Shown here one piece after another: positions 16,365 to 29,400 of a stretch of 64,000 bases of DNA (its first letter is position 1; every line of letters begins with the position of its first letter). The notes under the pieces are model-generated. The model was not told the origin of the DNA. It did not search any database and was given only the letters and a program-made list of their open reading frames with translations. Both the position numbers and the translations under genes were made by a program. The DNA is from Delphinapterus leucas (taxonomy: Eukaryota > Chordata > Mammalia > Artiodactyla > Monodontidae): positions 4,337,784 through 4,401,783 of the forward strand of contig NW_022098063.1 of assembly GCF_002288925.2 (NCBI RefSeq). Direction: 5' to 3'.

Positions 16365-17540
16365 ACGCACCATTTTTAAAATCCTCTTCTGGGTGTTAAG
16401 GTCATTTCACGGTGTTAGGAAGACTCATTAAAGGAATATGTTATAAAAGATGAATTTCCCCCTGATGGCTGAAGAATCATTGGGGTAATTTACCAAGGAA
16501 TTGCAGCCTGTGAGACCACACCAGCCGCCGAACAAAGCCAAGCATATAGAGTTTCTTTTCTCTTCTCTTCTGAGTTTAGGAAAATGAGTGTGAGGGGAAG
16601 GAACTTCTAGGACACCAGAGAGGGCCTGGTGGTGACAGAGAAGACTCCAAGCAATGACAGAAGAGGACCCAACAGCTGGCTGCTCGCCATCTTCAGAAAA
16701 CATGGAAAGGGAGCAAATAATTTCAAAAATATACAGAATAAAACTAGCAGAAACAACTGATATGGAACCTCCAGTTTAGGAAATTGCTTCTTTAATTCAG
16801 ACACTCACTATTAAAAAGAAAGAAAAAAAATCTCTTGCATTTGCCAAATGGGCTTTGTACAGTGCCTCAGATCATGGCCTAGGGGACTGATGAGTTACCA
16901 TGGCTCCTCAAATCTCGCACAGGGAGGAAATGGGCCCAGGAAGTGGTTCACAACCTACAGAAGAAATGCCTATGCCCCACTATCAAAGGTTGTAAGAAAA
17001 TAGCATTAATTTACGTTGTCCCGACTAGCTAATCAGTCACTAAAAGCACAAACAGAAAATTCAGGCTGTCACACTCTCTTAGGAATGCCAACATACCTCA
17101 CAGTCCAGAAAATCCTGCACGGATCTCCCTTCATTTATACCTCACAGACACAGGAGGAAGCTGAGTAAATTGGACTGTAACTTTTTTTGCCTTTTTTCTT
17201 CTTTTTGCTATTTTGCTATTCGTGTATATCAAAGCCCTTTCATGTTCTCACAAGATCTGGGCCACTGAATGTAAGATTTATGCCCTGCCAGAAAATGGGC
17301 TTCAGTGTTGCAGTCCCACTCCTGCCACCAAGTGAACTTTCAGAAGAGCCTTTGGGATGTTAGAAATCGGATGCAGCAGGGACCCTAAGGAACCAAGAAA
17401 CACATTTTCCCTAATCAGGGCTCACCTGCACTTCAGGCTGAGATTTTTCCTAGGGCTAAATAGCCACCTCCTGTCTGGGGGGGCCTTTCCTCCCAGCTCC
17501 CTCAACACTCTCCACATGTCTGCTTGGCACTTAGCTTCTT
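16365..17540. other. Intergenic, nothing recognised
   Basis: No gene or distinct repeat recognised. Short ORFs on both strands (for example 16428-16703, 16607-16804) appear to be chance. Confidence 0.5.
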
Positions 17541-17544
17541 GTAT

Positions 17545-17695
17545 TGAAAATAACTCTTGATGTATTTGTCTCTTCCCACTGCACCACAACATGGCCCTTG
17601 AGCAGGGAGCTGAATTTCATTCAGTTTGAAATTCCCAGTGCTCACAATACTAGTACGTGTTAGCTAACGTCGGTTGAATTGAATGGAATTGAATT
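17545..17695 (+). repeat. L2 LINE 3' end fragment
   Basis: Resembles the L2 terminal motif: 'ccctTGAGCAGGGAgctg', 'cccagtgctcacaatactag' and a terminal 'ggttgaattgaatgg' repeat. Diverged. Confidence 0.5.
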
Positions 17696-18026
17696 CATCT
17701 AAGCCGGTTTCCCTGCCCAGCCTGCAGTGGTACCAGGAAAGGTAAACAGGGCTCCACGCCCAGCTCTGCCCCCATCCTGGTGGCCTTGAGCAAGCCATTG
17801 CATGTGCCAGATCTCATTACTCTATAACACGGGGATCATAAAATGTGCCATGTAGATTGGTACAAAAACAAAAACTAAGGTGTCTCTCTCTATAAACTGC
17901 CCAAAGCTCTTCAGAGGAGAGGAGGAGTGTTGGGTTCAGGGTTTCTATAAATGTGAGGACAGTATGTCAGCCAGCCCAGTAGAATTTTACATATACAATA
18001 GGACTTGACAACACTGCCCATGTTTG

Positions 18027-18475
18027 TTTTTTAATAAACTTTATTTTAGAAGTTTTAGATTTACAGAAAAATTGCAAAGATAAATACAGAGAGTTCCCAA
18101 ACACTCTGCACCCAGTTCCCCATATTATTAACATCTTACATTAGCAGGGTATATTTGCTACAATTAATTAACCAATATTAATGCATTCTTATCATTATTA
18201 ACTCTATTCAGATTTCATTAGGTTTTGCCTAGTGTCGTTTTTCTGTTCCAGGATCCTATCCAAGATACCACATTACATTTAGTTATCATGTCACCTCTCG
18301 GCTGTGACAGTTTTTCAGACTTTTCTTCATAACATTGACAGTTTTGAGGAGTACTGGTCAGGTATTTTGTAGAATGTTCTTCCTTTGGGATTTGTTTGAT
18401 GTTTTTCTCATTATTAGACTGGGGTTATGGGTTTTGGGAGGAAGATCACAGAAGTAAAGTACATTTTTATACTTT
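18027..18475 (-). repeat. LINE-1 (L1M) 3' UTR fragment, antisense
   Basis: Matches the motif series of old L1M 3' ends: 'tttagatttacagaaaaattg', 'agagttcccaaacac', 'ttctgttccaggatcc', 'gataccacattacatttag', 'gaggagtactggtcaggtat' and 'gactggggttatgggttttg'. Diverged and non-coding. Confidence 0.7.
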
Positions 18476-18994
18476 TCTGATTTTTAAAAATTCTGTGTCA
18501 CTTCCTCCCTATCGCCCCCTGACTCTGCCAAAACGCTGTTATTACATTGATAGTGCCAATTAGGATCAAGGAAATAGGCTCTGTTCTTGCATGTGTTACA
18601 GGAAATACTTCTCCCCAACTGGGTATCACTAGCAGGAATGGACTCTTCAGAAAAAAATCTCCCTGGAGAAGTTGACTTGGAGCCGCAGACCAGAGGTGCT
18701 CATGGGCTTTTCATAGTGAGCTCAGATGAAGGGTCAACCAAAGGCAGTAAGCGCCCCCAGCACAGAAAACAGTACAATCCTGGTATTTGATCTGGTAGAA
18801 GCACTGCCTGAGAGAGAGTTTACCATCCTTTGTGAGTAAAGAGAGAGTGGAATACGGAATGACAAGTGATAAAAATATGGCCACAATCAAAGGCACTTGG
18901 TCAAAGAATCACACCTCTGCCCTCCTTCCGCAGGGACTGAAGCTTGGAGTGTAAAGACAGAAAGTGGAGAGTTTATGACTTTAAGACAGATACA

Positions 18995-19255
18995 AGGTGC
19001 TGGCTAAGAGCATGGGCTCTCTCCTGGCTCTGCCACTGCCTCTCCCGGCTCTGCCACTGCCTCTCCTGGTGATGCTGGGCAAGTCACTCCACTGTTTGTG
19101 GCTTAGGATGACCTTCTCTGAAGGGCGGATATAATAGTACCTACCTTGTAGAGTTTAATGAGAATCAAATGGGATTGTAGGAGTAAGCGCTTACAATAGT
19201 GCTGACTCAGAGTGAGTGCCTTAGTACATATCAGCTGTTATCATTATTATATTAA
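18995..19255 (+). repeat. MIR SINE with internal duplication
   Basis: MIR motifs in order: 'gagcatgggctct', 'gctgggcaagtcactcc', 'taatagtacctaccttgtag' and 'agcgcttacaatagtgc'. A 21-base block is tandemly repeated at 19019-19039 and 19040-19060 with one difference. Confidence 0.8.
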
Positions 19256-19308
19256 GATTAGAGTGGAGCTAATCTGAGAGGCATTCTCAAGTTAAAACCC
19301 TAAGGCTC

Positions 19309-19670
19309 GGGCTTCCCTGGTGGCGCAGTGGTTAAGAATCCGCCTGCCAATGCAGGGGACATGGGTTCGAGCCCTGGTCTGGGAAGATCCCACATGCCAC
19401 AGAGCAACTAAGCCCGTGCACCACAACTACTGAGCCAGCACTCTAGAGCCCACGAGCCACAACTACTGAGCCCGCATGCCACAACTACTGAAGCCCACGT
19501 GCGCAGAGCCTGTGCTCTGCAACAAGAGAATCCACCGCGATGAGAAGCCCGTGCACTGCAAGGAAGAGTATCTCCCGCTCGCCGCCACTAGAGAAAGCCC
19601 GCGCGTAGCAATGAAGACCCAACACAGCCAAAAATAATAAATAAATAAATTCTTAAAAAAAAAAAAAAAA
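19309..19670 (+). mobile_element. CHR-type SINE, long subfamily, with target-site duplication
   Basis: Starts 'gggcttccctggtggcgcag' and continues through a long body with three 'cacaactactga' blocks to 'aataataaataaataaat' and an A tail. It is flanked by an exact 15-base direct repeat aaaaccctaaggctc at 19294-19308 and 19667-19681; the A run makes the exact left edge of the second copy ambiguous. An intact duplication indicates a fairly recent insertion. Confidence 0.95.
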
Positions 19671-20299
19671 CCCTAAGGCTCAGAAGCTTTCTAAATAAAC
19701 TAGCTGAAAAAAACGTCAGATTTCTGAAAAAGATTCAGGAAATCTCTCTTTTAAAAAAAAGCCTCACTTACAACCCACATGTACCTGCTGGCTGGTGGAG
19801 AAGGCAGACACTTAGTTTCAGTTTCTCCAGCATGGCTGAGTTATACTCCCTCATGTCTTCTCCCACACGATTTAAACTTGGAATCATGTTCAGAGAGCAG
19901 TTAACCACGGCTAAGTATGCTGCACAATCGAGGGCTATGAAATGGAATCCAGCCAACTGGCCCTCACTGGAACAGTGAACTTGGACTCTGGCCACTGAGC
20001 CAGTCAGCTAATGACCTGCCAACACAAACAAGCTTCAATGTTCACCCTCATCTCAGAGCTCTGGTAAGGCTTAGAGGAACTCAGTTATGTGAAGGTGCTT
20101 GGTAATCTGTAAAGTGATTTTAATTGAGAAGCGTGCATTATCGTATTATCAGGGTTCTGTTTTGCTCTTTGCTCAGGTCTCCATCCCTGAAGAATGGGGC
20201 AAGAAACAAATGCAGTGATTTCGTTTCTTCACACACCCTCTCCCTTCACATTTAAACTCCAGGTATGATATTATAGATGGTGCAAGTGAATAATAGTAA

Positions 20300-20480
20300 C
20301 AGATGGGATTCATTGAGTGGTCAGTCTGCTCTGGTTACAATTCTAATCACTTTACATGTATTAATTCATTTAATCCTTATAACAACTCTCTGAGCCAGGA
20401 CTATTATTGTGCCCATTTTTATAGATGAATAAACTGAAATACAGAGAAGTTAAATGAATAGCTAAAGGTCAAATAGCTAT
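20300..20480 (-). repeat. MIR SINE, antisense
   Basis: Reverse-complement MIR motifs: 'catgtattaattcatttaat', 'attattgtgcccattttta', 'agatgaataaactgaaatac' and 'agagaagttaaatga'. Confidence 0.75.
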
Positions 20481-21286
20481 AATGTGGCTTTATCAGTTGG
20501 GACTAGATTTGGTTGCATGTAACAGAAAACTGAAATAACATGGTTTAAACAAGTTAGAGTTTTATTTTCTCTTGAGTGAAAGAAGGTGGGCGGTAGGTAG
20601 TCCAAGGCTAGAATGGAAGCCCCACGATTCCTAGAGACTTGGGCTCATCTCTTTCTCTTCTCTAGCTGTCCTAGTGCGTGACTTCTATCCTCAGGTTCTC
20701 CTCAGGAGTCCAAGATGGGGATTGGAATGCCAGGCCTCAGAACTGTGTTTCAGTTAGAAGAGAAGGAAGGAGGGGGCAGAGGGCTTTCCCAGAAGCCCCA
20801 CCTAACAACTTCCAGTGACATCTTATTGGCTACCCCTAGCTACAAAGAAGGCTGTGTTTTTGCTTGTTTTTTGTTTGTTCATTTGTTTGTTAAGTTGAGC
20901 ACATTAATCAAGGTTTTGTAACAAAGAAGGGGGAGAAAATAAATTTTGGACTGAAGTGCCATAAAATAGTTTTTCAGACTAGAACTGTGGTGCTGGTAGC
21001 AGGTGAAGACAAGGCTGTATTTCTGGTTTTATTTCCCACTTGCAGTAGTCATTTAGAAAAGACAAGGTGATATATGCAATTTTTAAAAAGTTAGAACTTT
21101 ACGAAGATTTCCAGCATTTTCTTATCCACAATTTCGAGTTATAATTGATGAGACTGTAACTTCATAGTATTTAAATGGTCTTTTCAGTATTTTACAATTA
21201 AAAGAAAGACAAAAGTGGTGTTTAGATGAAATAATTTTCTTCCTTATTTTTATTCTGAAATTTTAATCTGAAGGTTTTTTATCTAC
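20481..21286. other. Intergenic, nothing recognised
   Basis: No gene or clear repeat recognised in this stretch. Confidence 0.4.
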
Positions 21287-21302
21287 AAAACATTACTCTC
21301 TG

Positions 21303-21510
21303 AGCTTCCCTGGTGGTGCAGTGGTTGAGAGTCCGCCTGCCGATGCAGGGGACACAGGTTCGTGCCCGGTCCAGGAAGATCCCACATGCCGCGGAGCGGC
21401 TGGGCCCGTGAGCCATGGCCGCTGAGCCTGTGCGTCCGGAGCCTGTGCTCCGCAACGGGAGAGGCCACAACAGTGAGAGGCCCGCGTACCGCAAAAAAAA
21501 AAAAAAAAAA
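21303..21510 (+). mobile_element. CHR-type SINE, short cetacean subfamily, with target-site duplication
   Basis: Full-length copy from 'agcttccctggtggtgcag' to 'cccgcgtaccgc' and a tail of about 19 A. The direct repeat 'acattactctc' occurs immediately before (about 21290-21300) and after the tail (21511-21521). Young insertion. ORFs on both strands are SINE-derived. Confidence 0.95.
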
Positions 21511-21521
21511 ACATTACTCTC

Positions 21522-24090
21522 AGATTTCCCTTTCAAAGAGTAAATGTCCATTATTAGAACTTTCACTTGTCTTTTAAGAAAAGAAGGGAAAAGAATATTT
21601 GAATCAGATTTTCAGGGGATTTCTTGAGTTATACATGATTATGGCTAAAACCTTTCTTTTGACTTCAGTTTCTCCATTTGTAAGGTAGATATGTTCATTC
21701 ATTCATTGAATATATATTTGTGGGCTTAGTAGGTGTTGGATACTTTATATATGATAGTCATTTTTGTCTCATTATTAACAAAATAATGGGGTAACGTAAC
21801 AAATTATTTAGAGTTTGTTACTCAGTGAGTACTTTTACAGTTAAATAGAAAGTACTTCTTTTCATACAGGTAAACCAAATTTGGAATATTGAAAAAAGAA
21901 ACTCAAAACTCCTTCTGGAATCATGAGATAGAAAGATTTCAGCTAGGTACACATTACACATAGTAAAACGCGTACTGTGAATCTTTACATGAAAGGATAC
22001 TAGAAGATAAATATTAACAATTTTCCTTTTTAAGAGTAAACAATATACTATGAAATGCCTGTGTGAAATACAGCGCTCCCCCCTAGCAAGCTGCTATGTA
22101 GCTATATTGCTACTTCTCTAGGGAAATACTTATAGTGTCACTGTGTTCCAGAAATTATGTTAGAAAGAAAATCATAGTAGAATCTTCTATAATGGGAAAT
22201 GTCATAATAATGTTTCCCCTGATAGAATTCAAAATTGTGCATGTCTCAGTAAATGAAGAGATAGGAGTTCAGAGTCAGAGCGTGAGGCTGTGCTTGGGGT
22301 ACTGCGGTTTATTCTCAGTTTGTTACTGATTGCAATTACCTTCTGACACTGGCCACACCAGTCAAACTATGGAATTCCCCGTTTTCTTTTGCCAGAGTAC
22401 ATGGGCAGCAGTGTCTGTGGGGGAACGTTGGAGCTCCTGGGAGCTTTGGGACGTAGTTGAAGACGTGTGGGCATTAGGAAAGGGGCCGCAAAAGTGGTTT
22501 GAGCCCTTAACAGAGCGTATATCTGTTTCACATCACAAAAGACTCAGATCCCTCCATTTCAATTATGGATTCAAATAAGAAGCAGATTGAAGTAAAGCCG
22601 AGTCGTTGAGGAGAACTGAGGTAGCAAGAAGAGCCAGACTCTGAAGGAGATGTTCTGTGGGAAGGGAGTACATATCGTAGTTACAGAAAAGCAGCAGACA
22701 GGTCAATAAATACAGTTCTCAGTGTGCTTTCCCGTTGTGCCGTTAATCTTATTCAGAAAAAGGTGCTCTTTTAAGACTTTTAAGCATACACCATAGCTTC
22801 CCTCCGCCTTGGCTGGCCAGTTTGTAGGTGAAAATGTGGCTGCTTCTTGGCCAAAAGCTTGTCCTTCCTACTGCTCAAAGTCGACACTATTTTTATAGTA
22901 TGATGCTTATAGAATCCCTTTCTTAGCATATTCTTCTACTTTGCAAATTCCTTCCCAGATATTTCTCCCCCCTGTAATAGAATAGCAGTGCTCGAAGCCC
23001 TAGCAAATACTTAGATTAAGCAATAAGTCAGTGGCCAATATTGATGTTTTAACATTTTTAACTTCAAATTAATGGAGATATGAGCTGCGTTCTTTGTTGA
23101 GGACCAGTGACACAAGAAGGAGATTTTTAAAATATGTCTTTGTGGCAAAATAAAACAAAGACACACTTTATCACTTTTGCCAGAGCCAATGAACTCTGCT
23201 ACATGATAATCTTACACTAATTTCTTCCTCAGAATGCACCCCCATCTCCTCACTCACTGCCACCAAAACCAATACCAGATCTGAATATGAGGTCCTGAAA
23301 ATGGTCCCTTCTCCTTCCTCCTATATCTTCACTCCCCTAACTCTCACAAAACAAACAACCCTCTAAAATAAACAAGGAATTAGAGGAAGATGGTCGTGAG
23401 AACCAGCCCATTTATCTTATTTCCAACACTGATAAGTAACTCCCTTTATCCCTGGCTTATAACATCTCAAAGAAACAATGCACTCAGGATCCTTCAGGAT
23501 GGTTAAAAAACATCGATGCTGAGCTATGAGGCAGGAGGAATAATACAAAGTGGACCTTTGCCCCAGGAGGATGACTGAGGTCCTGCAAGGAGATTCTTTA
23601 GCCTCGCAAAGAGCAAACTTCTGTGGCAGTAACACAACCAGGCATCATGATAGAAGCAGATCAAAGAAACTAAAAACGGAGTATGTGGTTAAATTATTTA
23701 TGATGATGATGCAGCGGTATTGATCAGAGGCAGTTTTCTCTCTTAACCCTTCCTTCCCCGTACCTATAGAAGGTGTCATCCGCCAAAGAATTATGCCCCA
23801 ATGTGAGCAGGTTGGGGGATAGGGGTGGGGTTAGTGGTTAGGACCTTAGTTAAGAGAAACCTGGTTATCCAATATAGTTCTAGCATATCTAATGACAAAC
23901 AAACCAATGATCTCTTTGCATATCTCATTTCCTAGGAAAGAAATGGTATATCATTTCACAGTGTACCTTGCAGGAAAAAAAGGTTCTGCCCTCCCTATCA
24001 AGATCATATTACCTCAGCATCAAAAAATCTAATACAAAATTGAAGCTTTCAAAACACAGCATGGTATTAAAAGGACATTTATATTTTAAG
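21522..24090. other. Intergenic, nothing recognised
   Basis: About 2.5 kb without a recognisable gene or young repeat. ORFs at 22135-22329, 22330-22578 and 23417-23635 have no recognisable motifs. Confidence 0.5.
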
Positions 24091-24094
24091 AATC

Positions 24095-24185
24095 TTGTTT
24101 ATCTTGTTCACTGCTGAATCTGCACTGCCAGAACACTGCCAGGCACACAGTAGGCAGTCAGTCATATTTAATGAATGAATGAATG
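24095..24185 (+). repeat. L2 LINE 3' end
   Basis: Typical L2 terminus: 'cactgctgaatctgcac', 'ccaggcacacagtaggcag' and the terminal 'atgaatgaatgaatg' repeat. Confidence 0.75.
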
Positions 24186-25110
24186 TTGTTGGTATACATA
24201 TCAAGACTCAGTGAATGGACGTGGGATGCAGGCAGTGCAGCCTCTGCTCAGCAGTATGTCTTGTACGACCACAGTCTCCTAAGATAGCCTGAGTTGGCCA
24301 TCCTAGGCTTCCTCCTGGGCCAAGTCTTGCTTGCTAGAGAAATAACAGTGTCCTCCGAGGACGAATTTAGGATATGTGCACGCAGTTCCAACTTTGCAAT
24401 TTGGGAAACTCTGAGACAAGAATTGATCCTCTGTCCTTAAACAAACCACCCCAAAGCAGTTTGCCCCCCTCTTTGGGCCAAAGATTGTCTGTGATAAACT
24501 TCTGAAGAAAAGAAACTGCTAGAAAGTACAATATCCTTTTCACCTCAAGGGAAAGGGGACTTAAAAAGAAAACTCTTCTTAATGTTGCTGAGGTAACCAG
24601 CATTTCATTTGGAGAAAAAAAAAATCCTTATTCTGATGCAGAGGAGAAAACAAATGTTGGTAGCTGACCAAGTTGGTTCATTCTAAGAAGAAATTTAAAG
24701 AATTTATCCCCAAAAATAAAAAAAATAAAAAAATAAAATCTCAGGTAGCTGTAACTTAAAAAAAAAAAATGGAGATCTATTGCCCCACATTCTCAGGGTT
24801 AATACAGATCTATACTGAAAATAAACCATAGCATTTGTATGGTAAAAAAAAAAAAAAATTATCCCGAATGGGTGTTGAAAAGTCACGTAGGAAAGGCATA
24901 TTGTGACATATCTCTATAACAGACAACTCTGGCTAATGTATTACTGCCTTTCTTCCTAACAGTTAACATTTTATGGGATTAAACCAAAAAGCATATTATG
25001 GAAAGGGAAGAAAATGTTAGGTAGATGTGCTTAGTTTTCTGGTGATATTTAAACTGATTGAAAAGTACTAGAAATAATCAGGTTCCAGCAAGAATCTAAA
25101 AATGGCATCA

Positions 25111-25325
25111 GGGCTTCCCTGGTGGCGCAGTGGTTGAGAGTCCGCCTGCCGATGCAGGGGACATGGGTTCGTGCCCTGGTCCGGGAAGATCCCACATGCC
25201 GCGGAGCGGCTGGGCCCGTGAGCCATGGCCACTGAGCCTGCGAGTCCAGAGCCTGTGCTCCGCAACAGGAGAGGCCACAACAGTGAGAGGCCCGCGTACC
25301 GCAAAAAAAATAAATAAATAAAAAA
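25111..25325 (+). mobile_element. CHR-type SINE, short cetacean subfamily, with target-site duplication
   Basis: Complete copy starting 'gggcttccctggtggcgcag', ending 'cccgcgtaccgc' and an A-rich 'aaataaataaat' tail. The exact 14-base direct repeat taaaaatggcatca flanks it at 25097-25110 and 25326-25339. Recent insertion. Confidence 0.97.
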
Positions 25326-25689
25326 TAAAAATGGCATCAATTTTGAATTTTGAACAAGATAAAAGATAGAGCCATGCAAAGGCTTCTGTCCCTCCCATTC
25401 CAAATTCGTGGAAATGACAGATCTTTTTTTTTTTTTTTTTAATTCATAGTAGTACTAGAAAACAGAAATGAATACACTGGGCGGGCCAGAAATTATTATA
25501 AGGAATCCTGAAATATGCAAAGCAGATGGAATAATGTTAACAGAGAAAAGCTACTACCTAAAAACGGAAATGACTTCAAATGTGCTACTGACTCAGGGCA
25601 GGTAAAGGGAACAGGAAGAATCCTAGGCCACCAGAAAGTGACAGTTGGGACAAATGTGGACATTAAAGCAAAAATGCTGAAGAACATGT

Positions 25690-26250
25690 TGGTACATCAG
25701 ATTGAGTAATGTATTAATAGATTTATGTATCATAACCAAGCAGGATTTATCCCAGAAGAGGTTCAACACTGGAAAAAAATTAATATAATTCACTCTATTA
25801 CTAGATTAAAAATGAAAATCATACATTCATATATATAGATGCCTCATAAAAGAATTTGATAAATTTCAACATGTATATCTAATAAAAAAATTCTTTTTAG
25901 CATAGTAGGAATAGAAAAAACCTTCTTAACCCAATAAAGGGTGTTATTAACCCCAAATCCTCAACCCCCAAGATCCTCAGCTACAAAGGTGAATTATTTG
26001 AATGGTTTCCATTAAAGTCAGAAATAAATCTAGAATGATTGTTTTCATTTCTGCTATCCAACATTATAATGAAAGTTATAACAAAATAAGAAAAAAAATC
26101 TCTAAATATTGGCAACAAATAAGAAAAATGACCTATGTGTATTCAGATAATTTTTTTTTAATTCCAGGAGAATCAACTAACAAACTATTAGAAATAGTAA
26201 CAGAGCCCAACAATGTGACCAGAAACAAGATCAATAGACAAAATCTTCAG
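25690..26250 (+). repeat. Degenerate LINE-1 ORF2 fragment
   Basis: Broken ORF2-like translation: 'QAGFIPEEVQHW' near 25738 corresponds to the conserved GFIPG region of L1 reverse transcriptase, followed by stops and frameshifts. A further open stretch at 26002-26256 resembles an L1 segment. Inactive. Confidence 0.6.
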
Positions 26251-26419
26251 CCTTAGACTGAATGTATGTGTCCCCTCAAAACTTCTTATATTGAAATCCT
26301 AAACCCCAGTGTGATGGTGTTAGAAGATAGGGCCTTTGGTGACCTTTGGTATTAGAAGATAGGACCTCAAGAATGAGATTAGTGGCATCTATGAAAGAGG
26401 TATTTTTCTTTCACGAAAA

Positions 26420-29400
26420 ATGTCATGGGTATTTTGATAGGGATTACATTAAGTCTGTAGATTGGTTTGGGTAGAATGGACATTTTAACAACATTAATCT
26501 TCCAATCCAAGAACATGGGATATCTTTCCGTTTCTCTGTGTCATCTTCAATTTCCTTCATCAGTGTTTTATAGTTTTCAGAGTTTAGGTCTTTCATCTCC
26601 TTGGTTAAGTTTATTCCTAGGTATTTTATTCTTTTTGATGCTATTTTAAATGGGATTTTTTTCTTGCTTTCTCTTTCTGATAGTTCATTTTTAGTGTATA
26701 GAATAGCAATAGATTTCTGTATATCAGTTTTGTATCCTGCAGCTTTACTGAATTCCTTGATGAACTCTAGTAGTTTTTTGGTGGGATCATGGTGTATAAT
26801 CCTTTTTATATATTGCTGAATTTGGTTTGCTAATATTTTGTTGAGAATTATTGCATCTCTATTCATCGGAGATATTGGCTTGTAAATTTTTTTTTGGTAG
26901 CATTTTTGTCTGGTTTTGGTATTGAGTAATGGTGACCTTGTAGAATGAATTTAGGAGTGTTCCATCCTCTTTAATTTTTTGGAATAGTTTGAGAAGGATA
27001 GGCATTAGCTCTTCTTTATATGTTCGATAGAATTCCCCTATGAAGTTGTCGGGTCCTGGCTTTTGTTTGCTGGGATTTTTTTTCTTAATTACAAATTCAT
27101 TTTCACTACTAATGATCTGTCTGTTCAGATTGTCTATTTCTTTTTCTTTCTGATTCAGTCTCGGAACTGAATGTTTCTAGAAATGTGTTCATTTCATGTG
27201 TTTCTTCTAGGTTTTCCAGTTTTGGGACATACAGCTGTTTGTAGTGTTCTCTCATAGTTCTTTGTATCTCTGTGATATCTGTTGTTATTTCTCCTCTTTC
27301 ATTTCTTATTTTGTTTATTTGGATCCTCTCTTTTTCTTAATGAGCCTGGCTAAAGGTTTATTAATTTTGTTTATCCTTTCACAAAACTAGTTCTTGATTT
27401 CATTGGTCTTTTCAATTGTTTTTTTGTTGTTGTTGTTCTCTATTCTATTTATTTCTTCTCTTATCTTTATTATTTCCTCCCTTCTGCTGACTTTGGACTT
27501 TGTTCTTCTTTTTGTAATTAGGTTAGGCTGTTTATTTGAGATTTTTGGTATTTCTTGAGGTAGGCCTGTGTCACTATAAACTTCCCTCTTAGAACTGCTT
27601 TTACTGTATCCCATAGGTTTTAGAAAATTGTGTTTCCATTTTCATTTGTCTTGGGGCATTTTCGGATTTCCTCTTTGATTTCTTCATTGTTCCATTGGTT
27701 TTTTTAGTAGCATGTTGTTTGGTCTCCAGGTGTTTGTGCTTTCCCCATTTTTCTCCCTGTAATTGATTTCTAGTTTAAGACTGTTGTGGTCTGAAAAAAT
27801 GCTTGATATAATTTCTCTCACCTTAAATTTGTTGAGACTTGTTTTGTGGCCTAGCATGTGATCCATCCTGGAGAGTGTTCCATATGCACTTTGAAAGAAT
27901 GTGTATTCTGCCGTTTGGGGATGGAATGTCTGATAGATATCTCTTAAGCCCAACTGTTCTATTGTATGAAGACCACTGTTTCTGTCTGGATGATCTGACC
28001 ATTGATATAAGTGGGGTGTTAATAGTCCACTGTTATTGGATTATTGTCACTTTCTCCCTTTATGTCTGTTAATATTTGCTTTACATATTTAGGTGCTCCT
28101 GTACTAGGTGCATATATGTTAACAAGTGTAATATCCTCTTTTTGTATTGATCCTAATGCCCTTCCTTTTCTTTTGTTATAAACTTTGTTTTAAAGTCTGA
28201 TATGAGTATTGCTACCCCTGCTTTCTTGTCATTTCTATTTGCATGAAATATCTTTTTCCATCCCCTCACTTTCAGTCTGTGTATGTATTTAGCTCTGAAG
28301 TGAGTCTCTTGCAAGCAGCATATAAATGGGTCTTGTTTTTTTATCCAATCAGCCACCTAATATCTTTTGATTGGAGCATTTAGTCCATTGATATTTAAAG
28401 TAATTATTGATAGCTACATACTTATTGCTGTTTTGTTACTTGCTTTCTGGTTGTTTCTGTATTTCTTCTCTTTTTCTTCTTTTAGTTTCTTCCTTTGTGT
28501 TTCGATGATTTTCTTTAGTGGTGTGCTGGTGTTCCTTTCTCTCTGTTTTTGTGTATCTGTTGTAGGTTTTTGATTTGTGGTTACCATGAGGTTCATATAC
28601 GTTGACCTATAACTATGTCTACTTGTTTCAAACAAGTAGTCCTTCAGGTTCAAACATTCTAAAAGATCTACATTTTTTTACTCCCCTCCCCAACATTTTG
28701 TGTTTTTGATGTCATATTTAACAATTTCATGTTTATCTTTTTAATAATTATTATAGTTATAGTTGATTTTATAATTTTTTTTGGCTTTTAATTTTCATAC
28801 TAGCTTATTTAAGTGGTTGATCTTCAGCCTTTACTATGTATTTGCCTTTCCTATAGAAGACCCTTTAAGACTTCTTTTAGAGTAGGTTTAGCATTGATGA
28901 ACTCTTTTAGTTTTTGCTCGTCGGAGAAGTTCTTTATCTCTCCTTCAATTCTAAATAATAATCTTGCTGGGTAAGGTATCCTAGGTTGCAGATTTTTCTC
29001 TTTCAGTTCTTTGAATACATCATGCCACTCCCTTCTGGTCTGCAATGTTTCTGCCGAAAAATCAGCTGATAGCCTTTTGGAGTTTCCCTTATATGTGATT
29101 CTTTGTTTTTCTCTTGCTGCCTTTAGAATTCTCTCTTTTCTTTTACTTTTGCCATTTTAATTATGATATGTCTTGGTGTGGGTCTGTTGAGTTCATCTAG
29201 TTTGGGACACTCTGTTTCCTATACCTGGATATTTTTTTCCTTCTTCAGGTTTGGGAAGTTTTCAGCCATAGTTTCGTCAAATACATTTTCAATTCCCTTC
29301 TCTTTCTCTTCTCCTTCTGGGACCCCTATAATGCAATTGTTGGTACACTTGATGTTGTCCCAGGGACCTCTTAAACTGTTCTCATTTTTTTAATTTGTTT

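Noticed and set aside
19309..19380. tRNA-like head of the SINEs as a tRNA gene
   Set aside because: The A/B-box-like motifs belong to SINE heads and no intact cloverleaf is evident.
26444..26866. 140-codon minus-strand ORF
   Set aside because: Not a host gene. It is LINE-1 ORF2 sequence with an internal deletion.
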